From Mangrovimonas futianensis (GTDB taxonomy: Bacteria > Bacteroidota > Bacteroidia > Flavobacteriales > Flavobacteriaceae), in contig NZ_JAJJNF010000006.1 in NCBI RefSeq assembly GCF_021245805.1, forward strand, positions 186,001 to 250,000: 64,000 bases of DNA, written 5' to 3'. Position 1 is the stretch's first letter. Each line of letters begins with the position of its first letter. A program made the position numbers and the translations under genes. The notes below the pieces were generated by a model that made no database searches, was not told the origin of the DNA, and worked only from the letters and a program-made list of their open reading frames with translations. This document shows positions 15,447-24,611 of the stretch, one piece after another.

Positions 15447-17963
15447 TTAATCGGTTTTGGTTGGCTCATTAGAAGCGCTGGTGTTAGTTGTGTTTTGCAA
15501 TTGTAATTGAACTAGAATGTTTTGAATGCTTTCTTCCATGTTTAGGACCTGAGCTTGTAATTGATCATTTTTCTCCAAAATGAGTGTTTGCGACTCTTTG
15601 AGTTTTTTGATCTCTTCTTGTTGAGTGGCAATTTGCTGTTGCTGTTCCTTAATGGCCTGAGTTAATAGAGGAATAAAATCATTATATCGTAAACTTATTC
15701 TACCTTGATCATCTTTTGTGAGAAACCCTTGATCATCATATCCTAAATCAAGGAGTACGCGTTCTACTTCTTGAGCAATAAAGCCCATTTCTCGGGTTTG
15801 CTTCTCATCATTTTTCCTGATGTAGTCTACAGGTCTTAATTTAGTAATCATATCCAAACCATAGGGTAGATCTCGCACATTTGACTTCCATATGTTATCT
15901 GAAGTAATAGACCATGCTACTTGTATACCAGCGTAAGTAATGCTGGTGTTTCCTATACGAACTTGATGAATGCCTGTTGCATTGGGAACTTGTGCATAGC
16001 TTCCTATGCCTATATTATTGTTTCCACTGGTTAATTGAGATAACGCTTGCAATCCAATGGCAACATTATTGTTTCCTGCTTGGGCATTATTTAAAGCTTC
16101 ATGGCCAATAGCCGTATTTCTATTGCCTTCTGTATTAGCATTTAAAGCACTATGACCTACAGCCACATTATTTATGGAGCCTACATTACTTTCTAGAGCA
16201 AGGGCTCCTATGGCAACATTGAAATCTCCTGTGGTATTAGAGTTGAGAGCGAGATAACCTAAAGCCGTGTTTTGGTATCCTACTGTATTGTAGCGTAAAG
16301 AATTATGTCCTACAGCTGTATTCTCATTTCCACTCGTGTTAGCATTTAAGGCATTTGTTCCAACAGATGTGTTATTATTCCCTATTGAATTGTTTAGCAA
16401 ACCACCTCTACCTAAACTGGTGTTGTAGCTACCTGTTGTGTTGCTCTCTAAGGTACGAGCACCAACTCCCGTGTTTTGAGTTCCTGTCGTATTATTTTGC
16501 AATGCATGAGCACCGGTGGCAGTATTAGCTCCACCAGTTGTGTTCATAAGGGCTTGGTATCCTGTAGCTGTATTATTATTTCCGATTGTATTTAATAGAA
16601 GTGCAGATGTACCAACAGCTGTGTTATTAGTTCCTGTAGTATTGGCGTTTAAAGAACTATAGCCTACAGCTACATTGCCATCAACTGTATTATTTTCTAA
16701 CGAACCAGAACCTACAGCTGTGTTGTTATTATCTGTAATGTTTGAATTTAGCGCATTGTAACCTAAAGCGGTATTATCATTTCCACTCGTGTTAGCATTC
16801 AAGGCATTTGTCCCAACCGACGTGTTGTTGCTTCCATCTGAGTTGTTTTGCAAACCACCTCTACCTAAACTGGTGTTGTAACTACCCGATGTGTTGCTCT
16901 CTAAGGTACGAGCACCAACTCCAGTGTTCTGGGTACCCGTGGTATTATTCTGTAGTACAAGAGCACCGTTGGCAGTATTAGCTCCACCAGTTGTGTTCAT
17001 AAGGGCTTGATATCCTGTAGCTGTATTGTTATCTCCGGTTGTATTTAAGAGCAGTGCATTGGTTCCAATAGCAGTGTTTCTTTCGCCACTCGTATTGGCA
17101 TTTAAGGCACTATAGCCAACAGCTACATTAGCATCTGCTGTGTTGTTTTGTAACGCTTGTGAACCAACAGCTACATTAGTTGTCCCACTTATATTTAGTT
17201 GCAAGGTCTGATGGCCCACCGCAACATTATCAATGCCATCCATATTATTATTTAAGGCACCCCTTCCAATAGCTGTATTATAAGAACCTGTAGTATTTTC
17301 ATATAAAGATATATTACCGACTGCAGTATTGTGAGTACCGGTAGTATTAGCAAATAATGAGAAACGGCCTATGGCTGTATTAGCAATACCCGTCGTGTTG
17401 AATTTTAAGGTCCCCACACCTATGGCTGTATTGCTGCTCCCATCAGTATTGGCTTGCAAGGAGTTGTAACCAATCGCTGTATTTTGATTTCCTGTGGTGT
17501 TTGCGGCCAAAGAATTAAATCCTATTCCAATATTGCGATTATCTGTACCATCATCAATGGCTCCAGCATTGATTCCTAAAAATATGGAAGATCCATTATT
17601 AGTGCCATCACTATCGGATTTACCGTCCAGTAGGTCATTAATTTGTTTGGCTCCGTTAACAGATATCCAATTAGTTGCTGCATTATCCCAATAGTAAAGA
17701 CCTTTAGAAGGTGACCCGTTTCCTGTGGCAAATACTAACATCCCATCTTGATCTGCTGTAGGATTGGAGGATGGAAAGTTATCAACTCGAGGAATAAGAA
17801 TACCATCGGTATTTGATGGAGTTGCCGTATTGGATGAGGAAATGTGCAAGGAAGCTTTGGGATCGGTATTTCCTATACCTACCTGGGCAACTATAAAAGA
17901 AGAATACATTAGGGTTATAATTGTTACTATATAACCCCTTTTTAATGCATGTAAAACCATCAT
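15447..17963 (-). CDS. Giant repeat adhesin / tail-fibre-like protein with C-terminal S74 self-cleaving chaperone
   Basis: The protein has 838 residues. A signal-like N-terminus (YIVTIITLMYSSFIVAQ) is followed by VGIGNTDPKASLHI, the usual opening of Bacteroidetes fibre proteins. Residues 144 to about 667 hold about 31 tandem units of 16-17 residues of the form N-T-A-V/I-G-x-x-A-L-x-x-N-T-T-G-x-x, like the beta-roll head of trimeric autotransporters. The C-terminus from about 670 is a peptidase S74 intramolecular chaperone: SITSDNIWKSNVRDL gives the Ser688-Lys693 pair with the S-D-x-x-x-K spacing of known self-cleaving endosialidase chaperones, then MGFIAQEVERVL. A coiled coil (about 760-830) ends the chain. 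Known relatives trimerise and then release the chaperone. There is no T9SS sorting domain, so the export route is unclear. Units 8-16 and 17-25 are a 453-bp block duplication. Confidence 0.9.
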   Translation of the reverse strand: MMVLHALKRGYIVTIITLMYSSFIVAQVGIGNTDPKASLHISSSNTATPSNTDGILIPRVDNFPSSNPTADQDGMLVFATGNGSPSKGLYYWDNAATNWISVNGAKQINDLLDGKSDSDGTNNGSSIFLGINAGAIDDGTDNRNIGIGFNSLAANTTGNQNTAIGYNSLQANTDGSSNTAIGVGTLKFNTTGIANTAIGRFSLFANTTGTHNTAVGNISLYENTTGSYNTAIGRGALNNNMDGIDNVAVGHQTLQLNISGTTNVAVGSQALQNNTADANVAVGYSALNANTSGERNTAIGTNALLLNTTGDNNTATGYQALMNTTGGANTANGALVLQNNTTGTQNTGVGARTLESNTSGSYNTSLGRGGLQNNSDGSNNTSVGTNALNANTSGNDNTALGYNALNSNITDNNNTAVGSGSLENNTVDGNVAVGYSSLNANTTGTNNTAVGTSALLLNTIGNNNTATGYQALMNTTGGANTATGAHALQNNTTGTQNTGVGARTLESNTTGSYNTSLGRGGLLNNSIGNNNTSVGTNALNANTSGNENTAVGHNSLRYNTVGYQNTALGYLALNSNTTGDFNVAIGALALESNVGSINNVAVGHSALNANTEGNRNTAIGHEALNNAQAGNNNVAIGLQALSQLTSGNNNIGIGSYAQVPNATGIHQVRIGNTSITYAGIQVAWSITSDNIWKSNVRDLPYGLDMITKLRPVDYIRKNDEKQTREMGFIAQEVERVLLDLGYDDQGFLTKDDQGRISLRYNDFIPLLTQAIKEQQQQIATQQEEIKKLKESQTLILEKNDQLQAQVLNMEESIQNILVQLQLQNTTNTSASNEPTKTD
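16272..17177 (-). repeat. Tandem 453-bp block duplication inside the adhesin
   Basis: Blocks 16725-17177 and 16272-16724 each encode nine repeat units (151 residues: seven of 17 and two of 16) in the same order, including the paired short units NNTADA/NNTVDG and ALMNTTGGA. A shared stretch starting ACCACCTCTACC lies at 16854 and 16401, offset exactly 453 bp. This is a recent in-frame expansion on top of the older 48-51-bp period. Confidence 0.85.
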
Positions 17964-18061
17964 AATAGTTATGTTTTTTAATGACTTAGAAGGAGATGTA
18001 TAAAATTGCCAAAATCATCAATGCATATCAATAGACAATGAATAGACAATTGCCGTAAAAG

Positions 18062-19777
18062 CTATATATTCTTAAGATAATCGGTCAAGTTGTCGCCCTT
18101 TGATAGTTCTAGTTTTTTTCGAATTCTATACCTGCTTGTGTTAACCGAGGAGGGTGAGATATTTAAAATAGTAGCAATATCTTTACTTTCAAGATTGATG
18201 CGAATCAAGGTGCATAGTTTAATGTCATAATCAGTGAGATCGGGATGACTAATTTTTAGTTTCGAATAGAATTCGGAATTAATGGTTGCAATTTTTTCGT
18301 GTAGGTTTTCGGTAAACGTGTTGGCTCTTTTTTTGTCCTCTATGGAGTCCAATAATTCTTTTATAAATAATTCCTTAGAAAAATGACCTTGCCTTTTGTA
18401 TTTGGTTATGGTGTCGTTAAGGCCTTCTAACCAGCTTACATTTTGTTGTGTGCTTAGAGCAATGTTGGTGAGGTCTTGCTTTTGATTTTCTAAATCTTTG
18501 GTGAGTAATTGGTTTCTATAGGAATGTGCAATGGCTTTTTGTTCAGCAATTTCTTTATTTTTTCTAGCCAAAGCCAAATGTTGTTTGTACCGAGAAAATA
18601 GAAAGATAAAAATACCAAGTAAAATGAGTAGGGTGCTAATTGTGATCCAAAAGCGTGTGCGATTTATTTGTTCTAGGTTAGCTGTTTTTAAACGTTCATT
18701 TTCAATAAGTGTTTGATATTTATTAATAGTTTCTTCTTCTAATATGGTACTCCCGAGTAGTTTGTTCTGATTTTCTTCATGATGTAGGGAGTCTTTTTTA
18801 GCATCTAATTTTTTGGATAAATCCAGGGCGAACTGATAATTTTTTTCTTTTTCTGCCAGTTCTCTAGAAGTTTCTAACCAAGCCATTTCGATTTCATTAC
18901 CAAATCGAAAGTTTTGTATGGTATCTAAAGAAATGGCGATGTTGTTTAAAACCTTTTTGGTTTCAGAAACCTGATTTAACTTTAAATAGGTATTAGACAA
19001 GTAGATTCCGGAAAGTAAATGATTTCTTTTCAATCGGTCATTACCCGTCAAGGTAAATACGTTTGCATAGTTGTTCTGGTAATATTCTTTAGCAATAGTA
19101 TAGTTTCCTTGGTCATATTCAATATGTGCTATGTTCTCATTGAGAACTCCAAAAAATGGATGGTTTGATATGGAAGATGTTACCATGATCTCCTTGGCTT
19201 TTTGGAAATACCATAAAGCAGAATCCTTGTTGCTTTCATAATCTAAATACTGCATCCCTAAATTATTAAGGGCAGAAGCAAGTCTTAAAGGTTTCTCATG
19301 ATTAGAAATTTTTTTTACTAAAACAATCGCCTCTAAATACGTTTGCTTTGCTTTTTGGTATTCTTTTAAAGCATTTTGTGATTTGGCTAATATCACATAG
19401 CTTAGACTAGTAAAAGTCGCATTAATGATATGATCAAAGTCACTGTCTAAGGCTATTTCTTTTAAAGCTAATTCTTTCGATTGCTGGTATAAGCCTAAAT
19501 TAAAAAAACGTTCTGTATGTTGATAAAGAGATCTTACCTTAAATTTTGAATCCTTGGAGGAATCTAGGTTATTTTCATATTGGATAAAATATTTAAAGTA
19601 GTTTTCAAAATCCTTATTGTTAAAAGCAATAATTGCTAAAGAATCACTTAACACAGGATTTTTTTCAATACTATTTTGACCTGAAAGGGTTGCTAAATAC
19701 ATGAAAAGGGAGCAGGTGAAAATACATCTTTTCACAAATTGATAGTTTTGAAATGAAAAAAAGTGGTTCAAGGACAT
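18062..19777 (-). CDS. TPR-containing membrane regulator with C-terminal LuxR-type HTH
   Basis: The protein has 571 residues. An N-terminal signal/anchor segment (CIFTCSLFMYLATLSG) precedes several TPR-like helical pairs (about 45-330, for example KAKQTYLEAIVLVKKI and IAKEYYQNNY). One transmembrane helix (WITISTLLILLGIFIFLFS, about 377-395) is followed by a cytoplasmic coiled coil and an HTH (LTDYDIKLCTLIRINLESKDIA then NISPSSVNTSRYRIRKKL) of GerE/LuxR type. The TPR part would be periplasmic and the HTH cytoplasmic, a common Flavobacteriaceae one-component design. It lies 98 bp upstream of the adhesin gene on the same strand, so control of adhesin expression is a reasonable inference. The ligand is unknown. 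Confidence 0.85.
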   Translation of the reverse strand: MSLNHFFSFQNYQFVKRCIFTCSLFMYLATLSGQNSIEKNPVLSDSLAIIAFNNKDFENYFKYFIQYENNLDSSKDSKFKVRSLYQHTERFFNLGLYQQSKELALKEIALDSDFDHIINATFTSLSYVILAKSQNALKEYQKAKQTYLEAIVLVKKISNHEKPLRLASALNNLGMQYLDYESNKDSALWYFQKAKEIMVTSSISNHPFFGVLNENIAHIEYDQGNYTIAKEYYQNNYANVFTLTGNDRLKRNHLLSGIYLSNTYLKLNQVSETKKVLNNIAISLDTIQNFRFGNEIEMAWLETSRELAEKEKNYQFALDLSKKLDAKKDSLHHEENQNKLLGSTILEEETINKYQTLIENERLKTANLEQINRTRFWITISTLLILLGIFIFLFSRYKQHLALARKNKEIAEQKAIAHSYRNQLLTKDLENQKQDLTNIALSTQQNVSWLEGLNDTITKYKRQGHFSKELFIKELLDSIEDKKRANTFTENLHEKIATINSEFYSKLKISHPDLTDYDIKLCTLIRINLESKDIATILNISPSSVNTSRYRIRKKLELSKGDNLTDYLKNI

Positions 19778-19867
19778 ACAATATAAAGGCCCTAAATATA
19801 TTTAAATTCTTACAAATTATTCATGTAATGATCAATAACTTAGGTGATAAATTATGCGGATAAAAAG

Positions 19868-19897
19868 AAACCCCGATATAAATTTATATCGGGGTTT
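19868..19897 (-). terminator. Terminator of purL
   Basis: A perfect 12-bp stem, AAACCCCGATAT / ATATCGGGGTTT, has A/T runs on both sides. It sits 22 bp beyond the purL stop on the minus strand. Confidence 0.85.
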
Positions 19898-19919
19898 TTA
19901 TGATTGTATCTAAATCAAT

Positions 19920-22900
19920 TTAAATTTTCTCAATCCACTCTCTAGCATTCACAAAAGCTTCAACCCAAGGCGAAACCTCGTCTTGTCTGTTGCTAGGGTA
20001 GTGTGCCCAGTTCCATTGGAATGTAGAACGCTCAATGTGAGGCATCGTTACTAAGTGACGCCCTGTTGAATCACACATCATAGCAGTGTTGTAATCCGAT
20101 CCGTTTGGATTGTGTGGATATTCCGCATAAGCGTATTTACCAACAATATTGTATTGGTCTTCAGATTTAGGTAAGTTAAATTTACCTTCACCATGAGAAA
20201 TCCAAACTCCTAAAGTACTTCCAGCTAAACTTGAAAGCATAACCGAGTTATTTTCCTGAATAGTTACTGAAGTAAATGAACTTTCATGTTTATGAGAATC
20301 GTTATGAACCATTTTACCATGAACATCGTGCTCAGGGTTAATCAATTCTAATTCCATCCATAACTGACAACCGTTACAAATACCAACTGAAAGCGTATCT
20401 TCACGCTTGAAGAAGTTTTTAATCACTTCATTCGCTTTATCGTTGTATTTAATAGCTCCGGCCCAACCTTTAGCAGAACCTAAAACGTCTGAGTTAGAGA
20501 ATCCACCAACAGCACCTAAAAACTGAATGTCTTCAAGGGTTTCACGACCAGAAATTAAATCGGTCATGTGTACGTCTTTTACATCAAATCCAGCTAAGTA
20601 CATCGCATTGGCCATTTCACGCTCGGAGTTACTTCCTTTTTCACGTAAAATCGCTGCTTTTGGTCTCGGCTTACTTGCATCGATTACAGGAAGTTTCCCT
20701 GTAAAGTGACTTGGGAAGGTGTACTGTAATGGTTGATTTTTATAGTTGTCGTAACGGTCTTGTGCCAAACCGTTAGCTGTTTGTTTTTGATCTAATAAGA
20801 ATGATGTTTTGTACCACATATCACGTAAACGAGATACCGTCATGGTGAATACATCTGTTCCGTTGATGATGCTTAACACATCACTTTCTGTTACTTTACC
20901 AATGTTGAAGAAGTCAATTTTAGCAGCAGATAAAACAGTTTCGATTGAAGCGTCTTTAGACTGAATTACTAAACCAGCATTTTCAGCAAATAACACTTTA
21001 AATGAATCGTTTTCAGCTAAAGCTGTGATATCTAATTCAGCACCTAAATTGTTGTCAGCAAAACATAACTCTAACAACGTCGTGATTAAACCACCAGAAG
21101 CCACATCGTGTCCTGCAACAATTTGTCCGTCAAGAATTAATTGTTGAATGGTGTTAAATACGTTTTTAACGTAAGCAGCAGATTGAACATTTGGTGTGTC
21201 GTTACCAATTTTGTTAACCACCTGAGCAAATGAACTTCCACCTAATTTAAAGTTATCTTGCGATAAGTTGATGTAATACACATCGCCAGCACCTTTTTGG
21301 AATACGGGCTCAACCACCTTATTGATGTCGATACAATTGGCAGCCGCCGAAATAATTACCGTACCAGGAGCAATAACCTCTTCGTTAGGGTATTTTTGCT
21401 TCATTGATAAGGAATCTTTTCCAGTAGGCACGTTGATACCTAAATCAATTGCGAATTCTGAAACGGCTTCAACAGCTTCATATAAACGAGCGTCTTCACC
21501 TTCATTTTTACAAGGCCACATCCAGTTTGCTGATAAAGACACATTTTGTAATCCGTCTTTTAATGGTGCCCAAATAATGTTTGTTAAAGCTTCAGTAATC
21601 GAGTTTCTACTTCCTGCTACCGGATTGATTAATCCAGAAATAGGCGAGTGCCCGATAGAGGTTGCGATACCTTCTTTACCTTTGTAATCTAAGGCCATCA
21701 CACCAACATTGTTTAATGGAATTTGTAATGGTCCAACACATTGTTGTTTGGCTACTTTTCCACCAACACAACGGTCTACTTTATTGGTTAACCAGTCTTT
21801 AGAGGCTACAGCTTCCAATTGTAATAACTGGTCTAAATAATCGTAGAAGTTTTCTTTGTTATAAGCAACATCGGCATAATTGCGAGCTACTTTTTTATCA
21901 TGCATGTATGTTTTTGGTGAGCTACCAAACATATCATCCATGGCTAAATCCATTGGTTTGTGTCCGTTGGTCTTAGACTCGAAAGTGAAACGGTGATTAC
22001 CAGTCACGTCTCCAACGGTGTACATTGGTGAACGCTCACGATCGGCAATTTTTTGTAATGTTTCAATATGTTTTTCGGCAATCACTAATCCCATACGTTC
22101 CTGAGATTCATTACCGATAATTTCTTTATCAGATAAAGTAGGATCACCTACAGGTAATTTATCTAAATCGATGTGTCCACCGGTTTCTTCAACTAATTCA
22201 GATAAACAGTTTAAGTGTCCTCCAGCACCATGATCGTGAATAGAAACAATGTAGTTTTCATCGCTTTCCACCATACCACGAACCGCGTTAGCAGCACGTT
22301 TTTGCATTTCAGGATTCGAACGTTGTACGGCGTTTAATTCGATACCTGAAGCGAATTCTCCAGTATCAGCCGATGATACCGCAGCACCACCCATACCAAT
22401 ACGGTAGTTTTCACCACCAAGGATAACTACTTTGTCACCAACTGCAGGTGTTGCTTTTAAGGCTTGGTCGGCTTTACCGTAACCAATACCTCCAGCTTGC
22501 ATTATCACTTTATCGAAGCCTAATTTTCTGGCATCTTCTTCGTGCTCAAACGTTAAGACCGAACCACAGATTAACGGCTGACCGAATTTGTTACCAAAAT
22601 CAGATGCTCCGTTAGAAGCCTTAATTAAGATATCCATTGGTGTTTGGTATAACCATTTACGCTCATCCATAGCTTGTTCCCAAGGACGGTTTTCTTCCAA
22701 ACGCGAATAAGACGTCATATAAACCGCTGTTCCTGCTAAAGGTAATGATCCTTTTCCACCAGCCAAACGGTCACGAATTTCTCCTCCCGATCCTGTAGCA
22801 GCTCCGTTAAAAGGCTCTACAGTAGTAGGGAAGTTATGCGTTTCCGCTTTTAATGAAATAACAGATTCGAATTCTTTAGTTTCGTAAAAATCGGGCTTGT

Positions 22901-23582
22901 CAGCTGTTTTAGGAGCGAACTGCTCAACAACAGGTCCCTTTACAAAAGCCACATTGTCTTTATAAGCGGAAACAATATCGTTAGGATTCGTTTCAGACGT
23001 TTTACGAATCATTTTAAATAATGAAGTCGGTTTTTCTTCACCATCAATAACAAATGTTCCGTTGAAAATTTTGTGACGACAGTGCTCACTGTTTACTTGA
23101 GAGAAACCGAATACTTCAGAATCGGTTAACGGGCGACCAATTTTTTCAGAAACACCTTCTAAGTAAGCTACTTCTTCATCACTTAAAGAAAGCCCTTCCT
23201 GAATGTTGTAAGCCGCAATATCTTCAATATCCAGAATAGGTTCTGGCTTGATATCTATTGTGAATGATTCTTGGTTTAATCCGTTGAATTTTTCTGAAAT
23301 CATTGGATCATAACCTTTGAAGTCTTCAGAAACAGCTTCGAATTCCTCAATTCGAATGATGTCTGAAATCCCCATGTTTTGAGTGATTTCAACAGCATTG
23401 GTACTCCAAGGCGTAATCATGGCCGCACGCGGTCCAACAAAAAAAGCATCCAAAGATGCTTGTTCTATTTTAGGTTGGTTGCCAAATAACCAAACCAACT
23501 TGGAGATGGTTTCTGTAGATAATTCTTTTGTTGTTTGAACAGCAAAAACGGTGCTGTTTGCGTTTCCAAAGAAATGAATCAT
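19920..23582 (-). CDS. purL: Phosphoribosylformylglycinamidine synthase, large single-chain form
   Basis: The protein has 1220 residues, matching the long PurL that fuses the N-terminal, synthetase and glutaminase parts. Diagnostic motifs include VNSEHCRHKIFNG (substrate region near 165), KAETHNFPTTVEPFNGAATGSGGEIRD (near 245), HDHGAGGHLNCLSELVEE, and the C-terminal class I glutaminase with nucleophile motif GICNGCQLWMEL, the HGEG histidine and a PHIER tail. It catalyses step four of purine synthesis, FGAR + glutamine + ATP to FGAM, in the cytosol. It is apparently monocistronic: a strong terminator follows, and a predicted -7 box (TATTTTTG, minus strand, 23622 to 23615) precedes the ATG by 32 bp. 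Nothing is missing. Confidence 0.97.
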   Translation of the reverse strand: MIHFFGNANSTVFAVQTTKELSTETISKLVWLFGNQPKIEQASLDAFFVGPRAAMITPWSTNAVEITQNMGISDIIRIEEFEAVSEDFKGYDPMISEKFNGLNQESFTIDIKPEPILDIEDIAAYNIQEGLSLSDEEVAYLEGVSEKIGRPLTDSEVFGFSQVNSEHCRHKIFNGTFVIDGEEKPTSLFKMIRKTSETNPNDIVSAYKDNVAFVKGPVVEQFAPKTADKPDFYETKEFESVISLKAETHNFPTTVEPFNGAATGSGGEIRDRLAGGKGSLPLAGTAVYMTSYSRLEENRPWEQAMDERKWLYQTPMDILIKASNGASDFGNKFGQPLICGSVLTFEHEEDARKLGFDKVIMQAGGIGYGKADQALKATPAVGDKVVILGGENYRIGMGGAAVSSADTGEFASGIELNAVQRSNPEMQKRAANAVRGMVESDENYIVSIHDHGAGGHLNCLSELVEETGGHIDLDKLPVGDPTLSDKEIIGNESQERMGLVIAEKHIETLQKIADRERSPMYTVGDVTGNHRFTFESKTNGHKPMDLAMDDMFGSSPKTYMHDKKVARNYADVAYNKENFYDYLDQLLQLEAVASKDWLTNKVDRCVGGKVAKQQCVGPLQIPLNNVGVMALDYKGKEGIATSIGHSPISGLINPVAGSRNSITEALTNIIWAPLKDGLQNVSLSANWMWPCKNEGEDARLYEAVEAVSEFAIDLGINVPTGKDSLSMKQKYPNEEVIAPGTVIISAAANCIDINKVVEPVFQKGAGDVYYINLSQDNFKLGGSSFAQVVNKIGNDTPNVQSAAYVKNVFNTIQQLILDGQIVAGHDVASGGLITTLLELCFADNNLGAELDITALAENDSFKVLFAENAGLVIQSKDASIETVLSAAKIDFFNIGKVTESDVLSIINGTDVFTMTVSRLRDMWYKTSFLLDQKQTANGLAQDRYDNYKNQPLQYTFPSHFTGKLPVIDASKPRPKAAILREKGSNSEREMANAMYLAGFDVKDVHMTDLISGRETLEDIQFLGAVGGFSNSDVLGSAKGWAGAIKYNDKANEVIKNFFKREDTLSVGICNGCQLWMELELINPEHDVHGKMVHNDSHKHESSFTSVTIQENNSVMLSSLAGSTLGVWISHGEGKFNLPKSEDQYNIVGKYAYAEYPHNPNGSDYNTAMMCDSTGRHLVTMPHIERSTFQWNWAHYPSNRQDEVSPWVEAFVNAREWIEKI

Positions 23583-23614
23583 TATATGTCGATTATAGGT
23601 GTGTTTTAAAAGGG

Positions 23615-23622
23615 CAAAAATA
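23615..23622 (-). promoter_or_regulatory. Predicted purL -7 box
   Basis: On the minus strand TATTTTTG fits TAnnTTTG, 32 nt before the purL ATG. No TTG was found at the -33 distance. Confidence 0.4.
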
Positions 23623-23684
23623 CGCTTTTATTTTAGATTGATAATGCTCCTTTTTTAAATTTTAATTGGATTATTAACAGCTTT

Positions 23685-24545
23685 TCAAAAGTATTTTTTG
23701 AGAATGGAAACTACCGATCCATGATAGGAGCGACCAAAAAGATTTAAATGAACCAGTAAATAATACAATTGATAAATCTCTATTTTTAATTCTGATTTTG
23801 AGGATGCTGCATCACTTTCATAGTAAGCTTCGTAAAAATGTTCTCCAAAACCTCCAAATAATTTGGTCATAGCAATATCTACTTCTTTGTCTCCATAATA
23901 AACGGCAGGATCAATAAGGTAGGGAGTGCCATTTTCTGAAATTAAAAAATTACCACTCCATAAGTCGCCATGAAGTAGGGATGGGGTTACATCTTTTAAT
24001 AAGGGCTCCAGAGTTATACTTATTTGGTTTTCGGGAGGACAGTCACTATTTGTTAATAACCCTTTATTCTTAGCTAATCGTAATTGCGGTAACAACCTTT
24101 CTTGAAGATAAAAGTCTTTCCAGTTATGATGCTCTTGATTAGATTGAGGTAAGCTACCGATGAAATTATCAGAATTTAATCCAAATGTCTTTGATGTTGT
24201 TTGGTGTAATGCAGCTAATTGTTTTCCCAAGGAGGACATGTCTTTACGAGTGGGTGCTTTTGTTTCAATAAATTCCATGAGTAGAAATGAACGATGTTCA
24301 AATTGATCGCAAGCAATAATTCTTGGGGTGGCTATGGTGTTGGTTTTATGAATTGATTCCAAACCTAGTTTTTCGGCTTGAAACATGTACAAAGCTTGAG
24401 GGGATTGGTGGCTTTTTAAAAAATAATTATCAGAATCGGTTTCAATTTTAAATGCTTGAGAAATATCACCGCCAGATAAGGCTAGGAATTGTTTTATATC
24501 TTTCTGGAGAATGTTTTCAATAAAGAATTTAAAATTTGAATTCAT
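23685..24545 (-). CDS. Fructosamine kinase family / aminoglycoside-phosphotransferase-fold protein
   Basis: The chosen ATG (24543-24545) gives 286 residues beginning MNSNFKFFIENIL. The frame is open to 24581, but that extension runs through the preceding gene's terminator hairpin and is unlikely. Motifs of the fructosamine-3-kinase/APH fold are present: SGGDISQAFKIETDSDNYFLKSH (ATP loop and lysine), LLMEFIET, the catalytic loop LLHGDLWSGNFL, and the metal-binding aspartate in PYLIDPAVYYGDKEVDIAMT. Family members phosphorylate ketosamine adducts on proteins or small molecules so that the sugar falls off (deglycation); the substrate here is unproven. It lies downstream of the nuclease gene on the same strand but behind a terminator, so it probably has its own promoter. 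Confidence 0.88.
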   Translation of the reverse strand: MNSNFKFFIENILQKDIKQFLALSGGDISQAFKIETDSDNYFLKSHQSPQALYMFQAEKLGLESIHKTNTIATPRIIACDQFEHRSFLLMEFIETKAPTRKDMSSLGKQLAALHQTTSKTFGLNSDNFIGSLPQSNQEHHNWKDFYLQERLLPQLRLAKNKGLLTNSDCPPENQISITLEPLLKDVTPSLLHGDLWSGNFLISENGTPYLIDPAVYYGDKEVDIAMTKLFGGFGEHFYEAYYESDAASSKSELKIEIYQLYYLLVHLNLFGRSYHGSVVSILKKYF

Positions 24546-24562
24546 AGTGTAAACGATTAAAC

Positions 24563-24595
24563 AAAAAAGGCTATCAAACAATGATAGCCTTTTTT
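24563..24595 (-). terminator. Terminator of the endonuclease I gene
   Basis: Stem GGCTATCA (24569-24576) / TGATAGCC (24582-24589) is flanked by six A on one side and six T on the other, 16 bp past the nuclease stop on the minus strand. It overlaps the rejected longer start of the kinase-like gene. Confidence 0.88.
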
Positions 24596-24611
24596 AATTT
24601 ATATAAGAGCT

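Noticed and set aside
15963..17534. Regular short repeats that could look like a CRISPR array
   Set aside because: The period is 48-51 bp, the units are in frame, vary at synonymous sites and encode N-T-A-V-G head repeats; there are no unique spacers and no cas genes.
21322..21687. 121-codon plus-strand open frame
   Set aside because: It is entirely antisense to purL, with no promoter or recognisable product.
24546..24581. Longer N-terminus of the fructosamine-kinase-like gene
   Set aside because: It would translate through the terminator hairpin of the preceding nuclease gene; the internal ATG at 24545 gives the normal family start.
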